Part shown: positions 31,086 to 40,954 of the stretch, in pieces
Layout: each line of letters begins with the position of its first letter
How positions within the stretch are numbered: the stretch's first letter is position 1
Origin: Candidatus Palauibacter australiensis
GTDB taxonomy: Bacteria; Gemmatimonadota; Gemmatimonadetes; Palauibacterales; Palauibacteraceae
Direction of reading: 5' to 3'
NCBI GenBank assembly: GCA_026705295.1
Contig: JAPPBA010000068.1
Location: 1 to 47,564, forward strand
DNA length: 47,564 bases
Notes under the pieces: generated by a model
What the model saw: only the letters and a program-made list of their open reading frames with translations
Databases searched by the model: none
Told to the model about the DNA's origin: nothing
Translations under genes and position numbers: made by a program

Positions 31086-32447
31086 TCACAGGAGAAACCG
31101 GGTCGCGAGGCCCAGCAGCAGCACGAACCCGATCAGGTCCGTGAACGTCGTGACGAAGACCGAAGAGGCGACCGCGGGGTCCGCGCCGAACCGCTCCAGC
31201 AGGATCGGGAAGAAGGCGCCCAGCGCGGAGGCCACGGCGAGGTTCGCCCACGTGGCGATCATCACGACGAGCCCGAAGATGGCCTCGGTGTTCGGGAGCA
31301 GCAGCGAGACGAGCGCCACGAGCAGCCCGATCACGACCCCGTTCACCAGGCCCACGACGAGTTCCTTGACCACGGCGGACCAGCGCTCTCCCGGCAGTTC
31401 GTCGGCGAGCGCGATGCGGCGGATCGTGACCGCCAGCGCCTGCGTGCCCGCGTTCCCGCCCAGCCCCGCGATCACCGGCATCACGGCCGCGAGGATCGCC
31501 AGCTGTTCGATCGTCCCGCGGTACATCCACACCGCGACCGCGGCGACCGCCAGCGTGAGCGCGTTCACCGCGAGCCACGGCAGCCGGCTCCGGATCGCGC
31601 CGAGCGTCGTCCCGCGCAACTGCTCCTCGTCCGACACGGCGGCGAAGCGCAGGATGTCCTCCGTGACCTCCGCTTCGACGACGTCGATCACGTCGTCGAA
31701 GGTGATCTGTCCCACCAGCCGGCCCTCGTCGTCGATGACCCCGATCGCGGCGAGGTTGTAGCGGGACAGGATCCTCCCCACCTCCTCCTGGTCGAGATCC
31801 ACCGACACCACGGCCGGGGGCTCCTCGAGCAGGTCGGAGATCCGCGTCTCCGGCGCCGCGAGCACGAGGTCCCGCAGCGTGACGACGCCGCGCAACCGCC
31901 CCCGCTGCCCGACGACGAACACGGTGTAGAGGTCCTCGGTCTCCTCCGCCTGCGCCCGCAGCTCCTCGATCGCCGCGGCCGCCGTCGCCTCCGAGTCCAC
32001 CGCGCACAGCTCGCGGGTCATGATCCCGCCCGCGGACTCCTCCGGATACTCGAGCAGTTCGCGGATTTCCCGCTCTTCCTCGTCGGGCATCGACTCGAAG
32101 ACGCGGGCCCGCTCCTCCGGGTCGAGTTCGCCGATGAGGTCGGCCGCGTCGTCGTCCGCGAGTTCCTCGACGATCTCGGCGATCCGCTCCGGCTCCATGC
32201 TCGCGAGCAGCTCGCCCGGCTTCTCCTCCTCCTCCATCTCGGCGAGGGCGTCCGACGCGAGGGCGGCCGGGATGAGCTGGAGGAGGGCCATGCGCTCGGC
32301 CTCCTCCACGTGCTCGAGCACGTCCGCCATGTCGCTCGGATGCAGCGGTTCCACGAACGCGAGGAGCGCGTCCACGTCGCCCGCCTCGAGGCGGACGCGA
32401 ACCTCCTCGATCAGGAGGTGGCGCTGCTCTTCCGGGTGCTCGTGCAT
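31086..32447 (-). CDS. mgtE: magnesium transporter MgtE
   Basis: A 453-residue protein with the full MgtE layout: acidic N-domain (about 1-135; ADDDAADLIGELDPEERARVF), two CBS domains (about 140-265; PEESAGGIMTRELCAVD, GRLRGVVTLRDLV, GQITFDDVIDVVEAE) and five transmembrane helices with MPVIAGLGGNAGTQALAVTIR. It is a gated magnesium channel. It follows ybeY after about 80 bases, a position often held by a CorC-type magnesium protein in other bacteria. Confidence 0.93.
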   Translation of the reverse strand: MHEHPEEQRHLLIEEVRVRLEAGDVDALLAFVEPLHPSDMADVLEHVEEAERMALLQLIPAALASDALAEMEEEEKPGELLASMEPERIAEIVEELADDDAADLIGELDPEERARVFESMPDEEEREIRELLEYPEESAGGIMTRELCAVDSEATAAAAIEELRAQAEETEDLYTVFVVGQRGRLRGVVTLRDLVLAAPETRISDLLEEPPAVVSVDLDQEEVGRILSRYNLAAIGVIDDEGRLVGQITFDDVIDVVEAEVTEDILRFAAVSDEEQLRGTTLGAIRSRLPWLAVNALTLAVAAVAVWMYRGTIEQLAILAAVMPVIAGLGGNAGTQALAVTIRRIALADELPGERWSAVVKELVVGLVNGVVIGLLVALVSLLLPNTEAIFGLVVMIATWANLAVASALGAFFPILLERFGADPAVASSVFVTTFTDLIGFVLLLGLATRFLL

Positions 32448-32526
32448 GCTCGCTCGGGCGCCGGCCCGCGGAGGCGGGCGGTTCGCGGATCAGGGCCTTC
32501 GGGAAGGCCGCGGAGGACGGGGAATG

Positions 32527-33048
32527 CTACGCGCGGCCACGAAACTCGGCCAGCAGGCACGAGAGCAGCCGCTCCTGGAGTTCGAACATCGGCGAGGCAT
32601 AGCGCGCCTCGCCTTCCGGATGGTCGTGCCCGAGCAGGTGGAGGACGCCGTGGATGAGAAGGCGCAGGATTTCCTCGCGCGGATCGATCCCCAGCTCGCC
32701 CGCGGAAGCCTCGGCGGCGTCCGGAGAGATGTAGATGTCGCCGACGAGCGGGTCTTCGCCGAGCCCGAACGCGAGCACGTCCGTGAGGTCGTCCGTGAGA
32801 TCGGCGACCCCGTGGTAGTCCCGGTTCAGGGCGCGCATGGCTTCCGCCGGGAGAAAGGTGACGGAGATCTCCGCGCCCTCGCCCGCGTCGTGGCCCGCGC
32901 CCGACCCGGGAGCCCGACCCGCGCCGCCGCCCGCACGGAGGGCCGCCCGCGCGGCCGCCTTCAACTCGGCCTCGGAGGGGCCGCGCCAACCTTCGTTCCG
33001 GCCGGAGGGGAAGTCGATGCGGATCTCGGGCGGCACGGCTTCGGTCAA
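32527..33048 (-). CDS. ybeY: endoribonuclease YbeY
   Basis: A 173-residue protein with the zinc-binding HxxxHxxxxxH motif in LLIHGVLHLLGHDHPEGE, preceded by LTDDLTDVLAFGLGEDPLVGDIYIS, the full YbeY signature. It processes 16S rRNA ends and quality-controls ribosomes. The TTG start overlaps the upstream gene's stop as TTGA. An unusual glycine- and alanine-rich insertion (GGGAGRAPGSGAGHDAG) lies near residue 50. It is in the expected place after phoH/pgpH. Confidence 0.92.
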   Translation of the reverse strand: MTEAVPPEIRIDFPSGRNEGWRGPSEAELKAAARAALRAGGGAGRAPGSGAGHDAGEGAEISVTFLPAEAMRALNRDYHGVADLTDDLTDVLAFGLGEDPLVGDIYISPDAAEASAGELGIDPREEILRLLIHGVLHLLGHDHPEGEARYASPMFELQERLLSCLLAEFRGRA

Positions 33049-35497
33049 TCCGTCCGCCCGCTGGCGACTCCTTCCGAGTCGAGGGCGGGGATGGGGCCGG
33101 TGTCGCCCTGCGCCGCCTGCTCGAGGTCGATCGGCGCCGACGCACCTCCCTCCCCCGCGGTCGCCGCCGCCTCCACGACGCTCTTCTCCGTCCCCCCGCC
33201 GCCAGCCGCCTCGCCCGGGCCGCCGGGCGTCTCGCCGGGCGCCGTCGGTTTCGGGTAGTCGATGCGGTGGTGATAGAGCCCCGTGAGGACGTGCGCGAAC
33301 TCCCGCTTGACGATGCGAACGTCGCGGTAGGTGAGCGGGCAGTCGTCGAGTTCGCCGGCGTCGATCCGGTCCTGCACGAGGCGGTCGATCAGCGCCCGGA
33401 TGCGCTCGGGACTCGGGTTCGAGAGCACGCGCGACGCCGCTTCCACCGCGTCCGCCAGCATCGCCACGCCCGTCTCCCTGCTCTGCGGCTTGGGGCCGGG
33501 GTAGGCGAAGTCGCTCGGGTCCACTTCCGCGACGCTGTCCAGGGCGCGCGCCTTCTCCAGGAAGTAGCGGATGAACTGCGTCCCGTGGTGCTCGCGAATG
33601 AAGTCCTTCACGACCTCGGGCAGCCGCGCCTCCTCGGCCATGACGAGCCCGTGGCGCACGTGGTCGCGCAGGATCTCGGCGCTCTGCCACGGCGTGAGGT
33701 GGTCGTGCGGGTTCAGCCCCCGGGGCTGGTTCTCGATGAAGTACTGCGGACGCTCGAGCTTCCCGATGTCGTGGTAGTAGACCCCCACCCGGCCCTGGAC
33801 GGCGTCGGCTCCGATCGCCTCGCACGCCGCCTCGACGAGGTTCGCCACGTTGATCGAGTGGGCGTACGTGCCGGGCGCCTCGCGGGCCAGCCGCCTCAGG
33901 AGCGGCCGGTTCATGTCGGAGAGTTCGAGCAGCGACGCCTCCGTCGTGCGCCCGGTGAAGGTCTCGAGCAGCGGGAGGCCGATGCCGACGCCGAGTCCGA
34001 CGCACACGGTGGCGTTGAGGAACCCGAGCGCCGCGGTCGACCCCATCTCGCCCAGCGCGTAGTGGCCCGTGAGGACGAGCAGGAGGCCGGCCCCCACGTA
34101 GGCCGCGGTGATCAGCATGACGAGGACCCAGCTCTGCGAACGCGTGCGGATCGTGTGGACCGCGAACGCCGCCGTGACCCCGCCCGCCACGGTCACCATG
34201 GGGGCCGCGAGTCCCGAAAAATGCGGCTGGCCCATGAGGATCCCCGTGATCGTCGAGACGACGACGAGGCCGAGCAGGCTGTCGAACAGCGCCGCCGCGA
34301 GGAGGCCGGCCAGCGCGACCGGCACGAGCGCGGGCGACCCCTGCGTGGCGGCCACGGCGCCGGCCGCCGCCATCACGATGACGACGAGCCCGAGCAGGAC
34401 GGTGAAGCTTGGGAGGTTCTCGTAGATGTCGCGGCGAAAGCGGAACGTCGCGAAGACGAGAATCCCGAGCATGCTCACGACGAGGAGGACCATGCCCGCG
34501 TTGCGCAGGAAGTCCGATGTCGTGCGCGTCCCGCCGCGCTCCAGGATCTGGGACTGGTAGGCGAGGAGGCGGCGGTACTCCTCCTCCGTCACCACCGTGT
34601 TCTCGGTGATGATGCGCTCTCCCTCGAGCACGAAGCCCTCGACCTGGGGGATCGCGGCGCGGGCCTGCTCGCGCGCCTGCCGGGTCGCGTCCTGGTCGAT
34701 GCGCAGCGTCGGCTGCCCCATGAGGAGGAGTTGCTGGAAGAGCGCCGCGCCCCCGGGCGGCAGCCGGTCTCCCACCCCCTCCCGAGCCGCCCGCGTGAAG
34801 TCGCCGAGCCGGAGGAGATCCCCGACGGCGCGCACGCGGTCGTCGCCGGAAGATCCCTCGCGTACGACGACGTTCGCGGCGCTGATGTCCGCAAGTTCGC
34901 TCTCGCGGATCACCCCCTCGCGCAGTCCCTCGAAGACCGTCTCAAGTTCGTCGCGGAGCTGGCCGCGCGACTCCCCGTCGAGGAGGTAGTCGACCTGGAG
35001 CGAGTCGATCACCCCTTCGGCCGTGAGGTCGATCCCGATCCCGCCCGCGACCCGCCGGACTTCGTCCCGGACGAGCGCGGCGCCGGCCGCGGCCGGGAGT
35101 CCCTCCTCCTCGACCCGCGCCTCCGCCGCGGGGACGACCGAGTCGAGCTGTGCGACGAAGGCGTTCACGCGCTCGGCGCTGCTGTCCGCGCGCGCGGGTT
35201 CGAAGCGCAGCCTCGGTGTCACCCCGGCCTCCGCGTCGTCCTGCTGCTCCTGGAGTCGGTCCGGGTCCTTGGGTACGTCGAAGTCGAAGTCCGCGTTGAT
35301 CGTCTGGCGGGCGACGCTGCCGGGGTCGATGCCGTCGAACCCGCTCGGCGTGCTCTGCGGGAACATCAGGGGGACGGCGAGGGCGATGACGGCGACCATC
35401 CCGGCCCGGAATCCGTGGTGGACCCACGCGTCCCGTCGGCCGCCGGCCGGCGGCCGGTTCACGGGGCGCAGGTAGTCTCGGACGCGACCGAAGAAAC

Positions 35498-35501
<4 letters not shown>
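33045..35501 (-). CDS. 7TM-HD phosphodiesterase, PgpH-like
   Basis: An 818-residue membrane protein: an N-terminal helix (about 35-52), an extracytoplasmic 7TMR-HDED domain (about 55-310), seven transmembrane helices (about 320-520) and a cytoplasmic HD domain (about 545-730) with YAHSINVANLVEAACEAIG, GVYYHDIGKLERPQYF and HVRHGLVMAEEA. PgpH proteins hydrolyse cyclic di-AMP; cyclic di-GMP or other substrates are possible. A disordered glycine-rich C-terminus follows. TTG starts overlap neighbours as TTGA at both ends. Confidence 0.9.
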
Positions 35502-36465
<964 letters not shown>

Positions 36466-36469
<4 letters not shown>

Positions 36470-38247
36470 TTCCCGCTCCTTCCGGTCCCTCCCGTCACGG
36501 AGATTCCCAGTTCCTCGAGTTCGGCCGGAGTCACGGACGATGGTGACCGCTCGAGCAGGCCTCTGGCCGCCGCGGTCTTCGGGAACGCGACGACATCCCG
36601 GATCGACGCGCAGCTGGCCATCTCGGCCACCACGCGGTCCATGCCGACCGCGAACCCTCCGTGCGGCGGGACGCCGTAGCGGAACGCCTCGAGCAGGAAA
36701 CCGAAGCGCGCCTCGACCTCCTCCGGCGTGAGCCCCGTCGCCTCAAGGATGACGCGCTGAACCTCGGGAAGGTGGCAACGGATGCTCCCGCTGCCGAATT
36801 CTATCCCGTTGTAGACGATGTCGTACGCGACCGCGTTCACGGAGAACGGATCCTCGCGCAACCGCTCCGGGTCGGGGTCCGCCGGCATCGTGAAGGCGTG
36901 CTGGGCCGGAACGGGGAGGCCGGTGTCGGGATCCCGCTGGTAGAGGGGGAACTCGGTGATCCAGAGCCACTCCTCGCCGCTCTCGTCCACGGCGCCGAGT
37001 TCCCGGGCCGCCGCGCGCCGCAGCCGGTCGAGGGCGGGCGAACTCTCCGCGTCGCGGCCGGCGACGAAGAAGGCGAGATCGCCCTCCGCCACCCCGAACT
37101 CCGCCTCGAGCGTACCCGCGACCTCCTCGCCGACGAGCTTCGCGGGCGGACCGGACCAGCCGTCCGCGGTGTGCTTGAGCCACAGGGCGCCCTTCGCGCC
37201 GGCCTCCTGCGCGAGCTTGTCGTAGTGGGCGATGCGCGAGCGCGAGAGCGCCGCGCCGCCCGGCACGACGAGCCCGCGGACGCGTCCGCCGGCCTGCGCG
37301 GCGCCGTCGAAGATGCCGAAACCGATGCCGGTGAGCGCGTCCGTGAAGTCCCGTATCTCCCAGGGGATGCGGAGGTCCGGCTTGTCCGTGCCGTAGCGCT
37401 CCATCGCCTCGGCGTGGGGCAGGCGCCGGAAGGGCACGGGGAGGTCCCGCTCGAGCCCGTCCCGCCAGATGCGCGCGAACATCTTCTCCGCGGCCCGGAA
37501 CACGTCGTCCTGCTCGACGAACGCCATCTCCACGTCGATCTGGGTGAACTCCGGCTGGCGGTCCGCGCGCAGGTCCTCGTCGCGGAGACACTTCGCGATC
37601 TGGAAGTAGCGGTCGAAGCCGGCGCACATGAGAAGCTGCTTGTAGAGCTGCGGCGACTGCGGAAGGGCGAAGAACCGGCCCTGGTGGACCCGGCTCGGGA
37701 CGAGATAGTCCCGCGCCCCCTCCGGCGTCTGCCGCGTGAGGAGCGGGGTCTCGATTTCGACGAATCCCTGCTCGGTCAGCGAGGCGCGCACCGCGTTCGT
37801 CGCCACGTGCCGGAGCCTCAGGTTGCGCTGCATCTCGGGACGGCGCAGGTCCAGAATCCGGTGCCTGAGTCGCAGTTCCTCGGAGGGCAGCTCTTCGTCC
37901 GGGGGCTGATAGACGAGGATCGGGAGCGGGTCGGAGACGGACACCCGCCCAAGACTCGACACCCGGATCTCGATCTCGCCCGTGAGCATGTCCGGGTTGG
38001 GCTCGGGGCGCGGCGTGACGACGCCGGTCGCCTGCACGACATCCTCGGGGTTCAGCTCCGCCGCAAGCTCGAGGCCGGCGGCATCCGACCATTCGGGTCC
38101 GAAGGAGAGCTGAAGCAGGCCGGTCCGGTCGCGCAGGTCGACGAAGAAGAGTCCTCCGAGGTCGCGACGACGGTGTACCCACCCGATGACCCGGACTTCG
38201 CGTCCGGACCACGAGGCCTCGACCTGCCCGCAGCCGGCGTCGCGCAA
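36466..38247 (-). CDS. aspS: aspartyl-tRNA synthetase
   Basis: A class II synthetase: EVRVIGWVHRRRDLGGLFFVDLRDRTGLLQL (OB-fold), RHRILDLRRPEMQRNLRLRH, FVEIETPLLTRQTPEGARDYLVPSR (motif 1), FDRYFQIAKCLRDEDLRADRQPEFTQIDVE (motif 2) and GFAVGMDRVV (motif 3), with the bacterial insertion domain. The start is uncertain: no ATG lies near the N-terminus. TTG at 38247 gives 593 residues, close to the usual length, and is used here. Confidence 0.93.
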
Positions 38248-38419
38248 GGCGGTCTCGAGGGAGGCCGGCTCACGCCGTTCGGTCGGTAGCGATAGTTTGG
38301 TCAGGAGAACTCGCGGCGTAAGGGAATCGGCTCGGAATCGGGTCTGAGAAGTGCGGAACGCCGCGAAAGATAGCCGATTTTCGGCGGCGCCAGCAAGCGG
38401 CGGCGGCAAGAAGCGGGAG

Positions 38420-39490
38420 ATGACGGAAAGCACACGAACGGAACTGCTCGCGGAGTCGGGAGACGGCGGGCGGGAGCGGCTGGCGGCGTTCTTCGCCGCG
38501 CGCGGAGAGCCGGCGTACCGGGCGCGGCAGGTCGAGCAGTGGGTCTGGGAGCGGGGCGCGCGTTCGTTCGACGAGATGACGAACCTCCCGGCCGGCCTCC
38601 GGGAGGCGCTGGGCACGGCCTTTTCCCTCACCCCGATCGACCCGGACTACGTCGCCCGCTCGAAGGACGGGACGGTGAAGCACCTGTGGCGGCTCGACGA
38701 CGGCGAGCGGGTCGAGTCCGTGCTCATCCCGACGCGCGACCGCCTCACGCTCTGTCTCTCGTCGCAGGCCGGCTGCGCGCTCGCGTGCCGCTTCTGCGCC
38801 ACCGGCGACTTCGGGTTCCGGCGCCAGTTGAGGGCGGCCGAGATCGTGGCGCAGTACCGCGACTCCCTGCGCGTGGCTCGCGAGGAGATGGGCCGGCCGG
38901 CGTCCAGCCCGATCTCCAACGTCGTGTACATGGGGATGGGAGAACCGCTGGCGAACCTCGACGGGGTCATCGGATCGCTCGCGTCCCTGCACGGAGGGTT
39001 CGGTCTCGGGGCGCGGCGGATCACCGTGTCGACGGTGGGACTCATCCCCGGGATTCTGGAACTCGCGCGGCGGCCGGAGCCGTTCGAACTCGCCGTCTCG
39101 CTGCACGCGCCGTCCCACGAACTGCGGCTTGAGCTGATGCCGATCGAGAAGCGCTACCCGCTGCCGGAGCTGTTCGACGCCCTGCGCACGTACCAGAGCT
39201 ACAAGAACCGGCGCATCAGCTTCGAGTATACGCTCATCCGGGGGGTGAACGACGACCCGGCGCTGGCGGCGCCGCTGGCGAAGCTGGCGCGGGGGCTCAT
39301 CTGCTTCGTGAACCTCATCCCCTTCAACCCCATCCCGTCGCGTCCGGAGTGGGGTCCGAGTTCCGCCGAGGGGATCGCGCGTTTTTCGGAGGCGCTCGCC
39401 GAGCGAGGGGTGGGCAATGCGGTGAGAAGACCGCGGGGACGGGATATCGCCGCCGCGTGCGGGCAGCTGCGCCTGTCGCGCGACAGCTAG
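38420..39490 (+). CDS. rlmN: dual-specificity RNA methyltransferase RlmN
   Basis: A 356-residue radical SAM enzyme that methylates adenine 2503 of 23S rRNA and adenine 37 of some tRNAs. The CxxxCxxC cluster is QAGCALACRFCATGDFGF (C119, C123, C126). GMGEPLANLDGV and the C-terminal RRPRGRDIAAACGQL, with the methyl-accepting cysteine, are present. ATG 38420 follows AAGCGGGAG; a start 23 codons earlier would lengthen it beyond the family. The last codons run into a 20-bp tandem repeat. Confidence 0.95.
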   Translation: MTESTRTELLAESGDGGRERLAAFFAARGEPAYRARQVEQWVWERGARSFDEMTNLPAGLREALGTAFSLTPIDPDYVARSKDGTVKHLWRLDDGERVESVLIPTRDRLTLCLSSQAGCALACRFCATGDFGFRRQLRAAEIVAQYRDSLRVAREEMGRPASSPISNVVYMGMGEPLANLDGVIGSLASLHGGFGLGARRITVSTVGLIPGILELARRPEPFELAVSLHAPSHELRLELMPIEKRYPLPELFDALRTYQSYKNRRISFEYTLIRGVNDDPALAAPLAKLARGLICFVNLIPFNPIPSRPEWGPSSAEGIARFSEALAERGVGNAVRRPRGRDIAAACGQLRLSRDS

Positions 39491-39559
39491 CGCCTGCCGC
39501 CGGGAAGCTGGCGCCGTCGGCGGGAAGCTGGCGCCGTCGGCGGAAAGTTGTTGCCGCTC
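39460..39559. repeat. 20-bp tandem repeat, about five units
   Basis: Units begin at 39460, 39480, 39500, 39520 and 39540 with the consensus GCGGGAAGCTGGCGCCGTCG. The two middle units (39501-39540) are identical; the first, second and fifth are diverged. The first unit overlaps the conserved CGQL codons of rlmN, and the last runs into the 3' end of the LytR_C gene. Confidence 0.75.
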
Positions 39560-40235
39560 AGTCTTTTCCGAGGTTCACGAGCAGGCCCGCCCAATCGCTC
39601 CCCACCACCACGCTCGCGTCGAGGAAGAGCTCGGGATCGAGGGCGATGGCCATCGAATCCGTACTCAGCTCGCGGGCAACGGCGAGCGCGGCGCCGAGGC
39701 GGCCCGATCGATCCAGGACGTGCGTAACCTCGTGGTCGAAGTGCTCGGCGTTACCGGTCGCGACGACATCGAAGCCGAGGAGCCGGAGTCGGTCGGCGAA
39801 CTGACGCGCGAGCCCTCGCTCTCCGGCCCCGTTGAGCACCTCGACCTTGATGCGATTCGTAAGGTCCCCCCGGCCGGGAATCTCTCCCGTCGCGGAACCC
39901 GTCGCCGCGGAACCACCGTTGAAGGTGCCCGCCGCCACGCCTTCCGTGGTCGCGGCCGGTGCGGGACCGGCCCCGGCCAGGACCGCGAGCCGCACGACCT
40001 TCCATTCCTCCCAGAAGAGACCGATGAAGGCGCCGGCGCCGATGAGGATCGCCGTCGTGATCAGTCCCCGGAATGCAGAAGCTACTCGTTTGAAGGAACC
40101 CTGCCGTCTGCGATAGCGAGTGCGACCGTTTGGATCTCGCCGGGTTTCCCGCCTGGACCGTCGTCTGGACCTCGAAAGCACTTTGTCGCCTCCCGTCGTC
40201 CTCCCATCCGCCCGTCGACCGTGCTCGGCCGCCAC
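39558..40235 (-). CDS. LytR C-terminal domain membrane protein
   Basis: A 225-residue protein with a basic N-terminus (SRSRRRSRRETRR), one transmembrane helix (about 58-78) and a C-terminal LytR_C domain (about 120-225: IKVEVLNGAGERGLARQFADRLRLLGFDVVATGNAE, DRSGRLGAALAVARELS). It lacks the LytR-CpsA-Psr catalytic part. The role is unknown; it may bind peptidoglycan or act with the YqeK protein encoded upstream, a pairing seen in other genomes. The GTG start closely follows AGGCAGG. Confidence 0.8.
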   Translation of the reverse strand: MAAEHGRRADGRTTGGDKVLSRSRRRSRRETRRDPNGRTRYRRRQGSFKRVASAFRGLITTAILIGAGAFIGLFWEEWKVVRLAVLAGAGPAPAATTEGVAAGTFNGGSAATGSATGEIPGRGDLTNRIKVEVLNGAGERGLARQFADRLRLLGFDVVATGNAEHFDHEVTHVLDRSGRLGAALAVARELSTDSMAIALDPELFLDASVVVGSDWAGLLVNLGKD

Positions 40236-40310
40236 CCTGCCTCACACTGTCCTGCAGTCTGCCACTCCCATCAATCTAATCAACCGTTTCGGGATTTGCG
40301 AAGATCGGGG

Positions 40311-40892
40311 TCAGCGCGGGGCGGTGATCGCTTCCCAGAACCCGGCTGTCACGGCGGAAACGGGGATCTGGGCGTCGATGAGAACGCCGATTTTCGCGGT
40401 CGCGACGTCGACGAGCACGGCGTGCCAGTCGTCCGGCATGCGGCGGCGCAGGCCGGTCCGCTCCCGACCCGAGGCGAGGCGGCCGGGCTCCAGGAAATCG
40501 GCCATGTAGAGGGCCTGCCCGAGCGCGCGGAGGTCCCGGTGTCCGGTGGTGTGAAAGGCGATGGCTCGCAGGAGCGGCTCGTCATCGACGCCGGCCGCGC
40601 GGAGCCGGTTCGCGCAGGCGGGACCGTGGAGGAGCGGGTCGGGCCACTCTTCCGTCCCGTCAACGAGGGGACGCAGCGCTTCCACGCCTGCTTCCTTGAG
40701 CGCGTCGTGCAGCAGGCCCGCCGCGCGCCAGCGGATCCGCGTCGCCGCGTCACGTCCGAGGGCTTCCGCCCAGTCGCCCATCAACTTGCCGACGCGCCCG
40801 GCGTGGCGGATGCGCGCGGGGCTCATGACGGCCCAGTCGGGGGGGCGTCCTTCGGCGCCGGCCGCGTGGATGATCGGGTGCAGGTTGTCCAC
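40311..40892 (-). CDS. yqeK: YqeK-like HD phosphohydrolase
   Basis: A 193-residue HD-domain protein: RIRHAGRVGKLMGDWAEALG, RAAGLLHDALKEA (HD metal pair), PLLHGPACA, AIAFHTTGH and QALYMADFLEPGR. This order is the YqeK pattern; YqeK hydrolyses diadenosine tetraphosphate. The GTG at 40892 opens close to the first conserved residues and divergently from the NFACT gene 62 bases away. The next gene is LytR_C; rsfS, often next to yqeK, is not in the window. Confidence 0.8.
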   Translation of the reverse strand: MDNLHPIIHAAGAEGRPPDWAVMSPARIRHAGRVGKLMGDWAEALGRDAATRIRWRAAGLLHDALKEAGVEALRPLVDGTEEWPDPLLHGPACANRLRAAGVDDEPLLRAIAFHTTGHRDLRALGQALYMADFLEPGRLASGRERTGLRRRMPDDWHAVLVDVATAKIGVLIDAQIPVSAVTAGFWEAITAPR

Positions 40893-40954
40893 GTGAGGTT
40901 TCGTTTCGATCGCGGAGTTTGTCGGGATCGCGCGGGGTCCCGAATATACCTGCA

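Noticed and set aside
38248-38631. Long N-terminal extension of aspS
   Set aside because: It crosses into the rlmN promoter and 5' region, has no synthetase similarity and would make the enzyme far longer than the family.
39460-39559. Possible CRISPR array from the 20-bp repeats
   Set aside because: The units are contiguous with no spacers and overlap coding ends; no cas genes are nearby.
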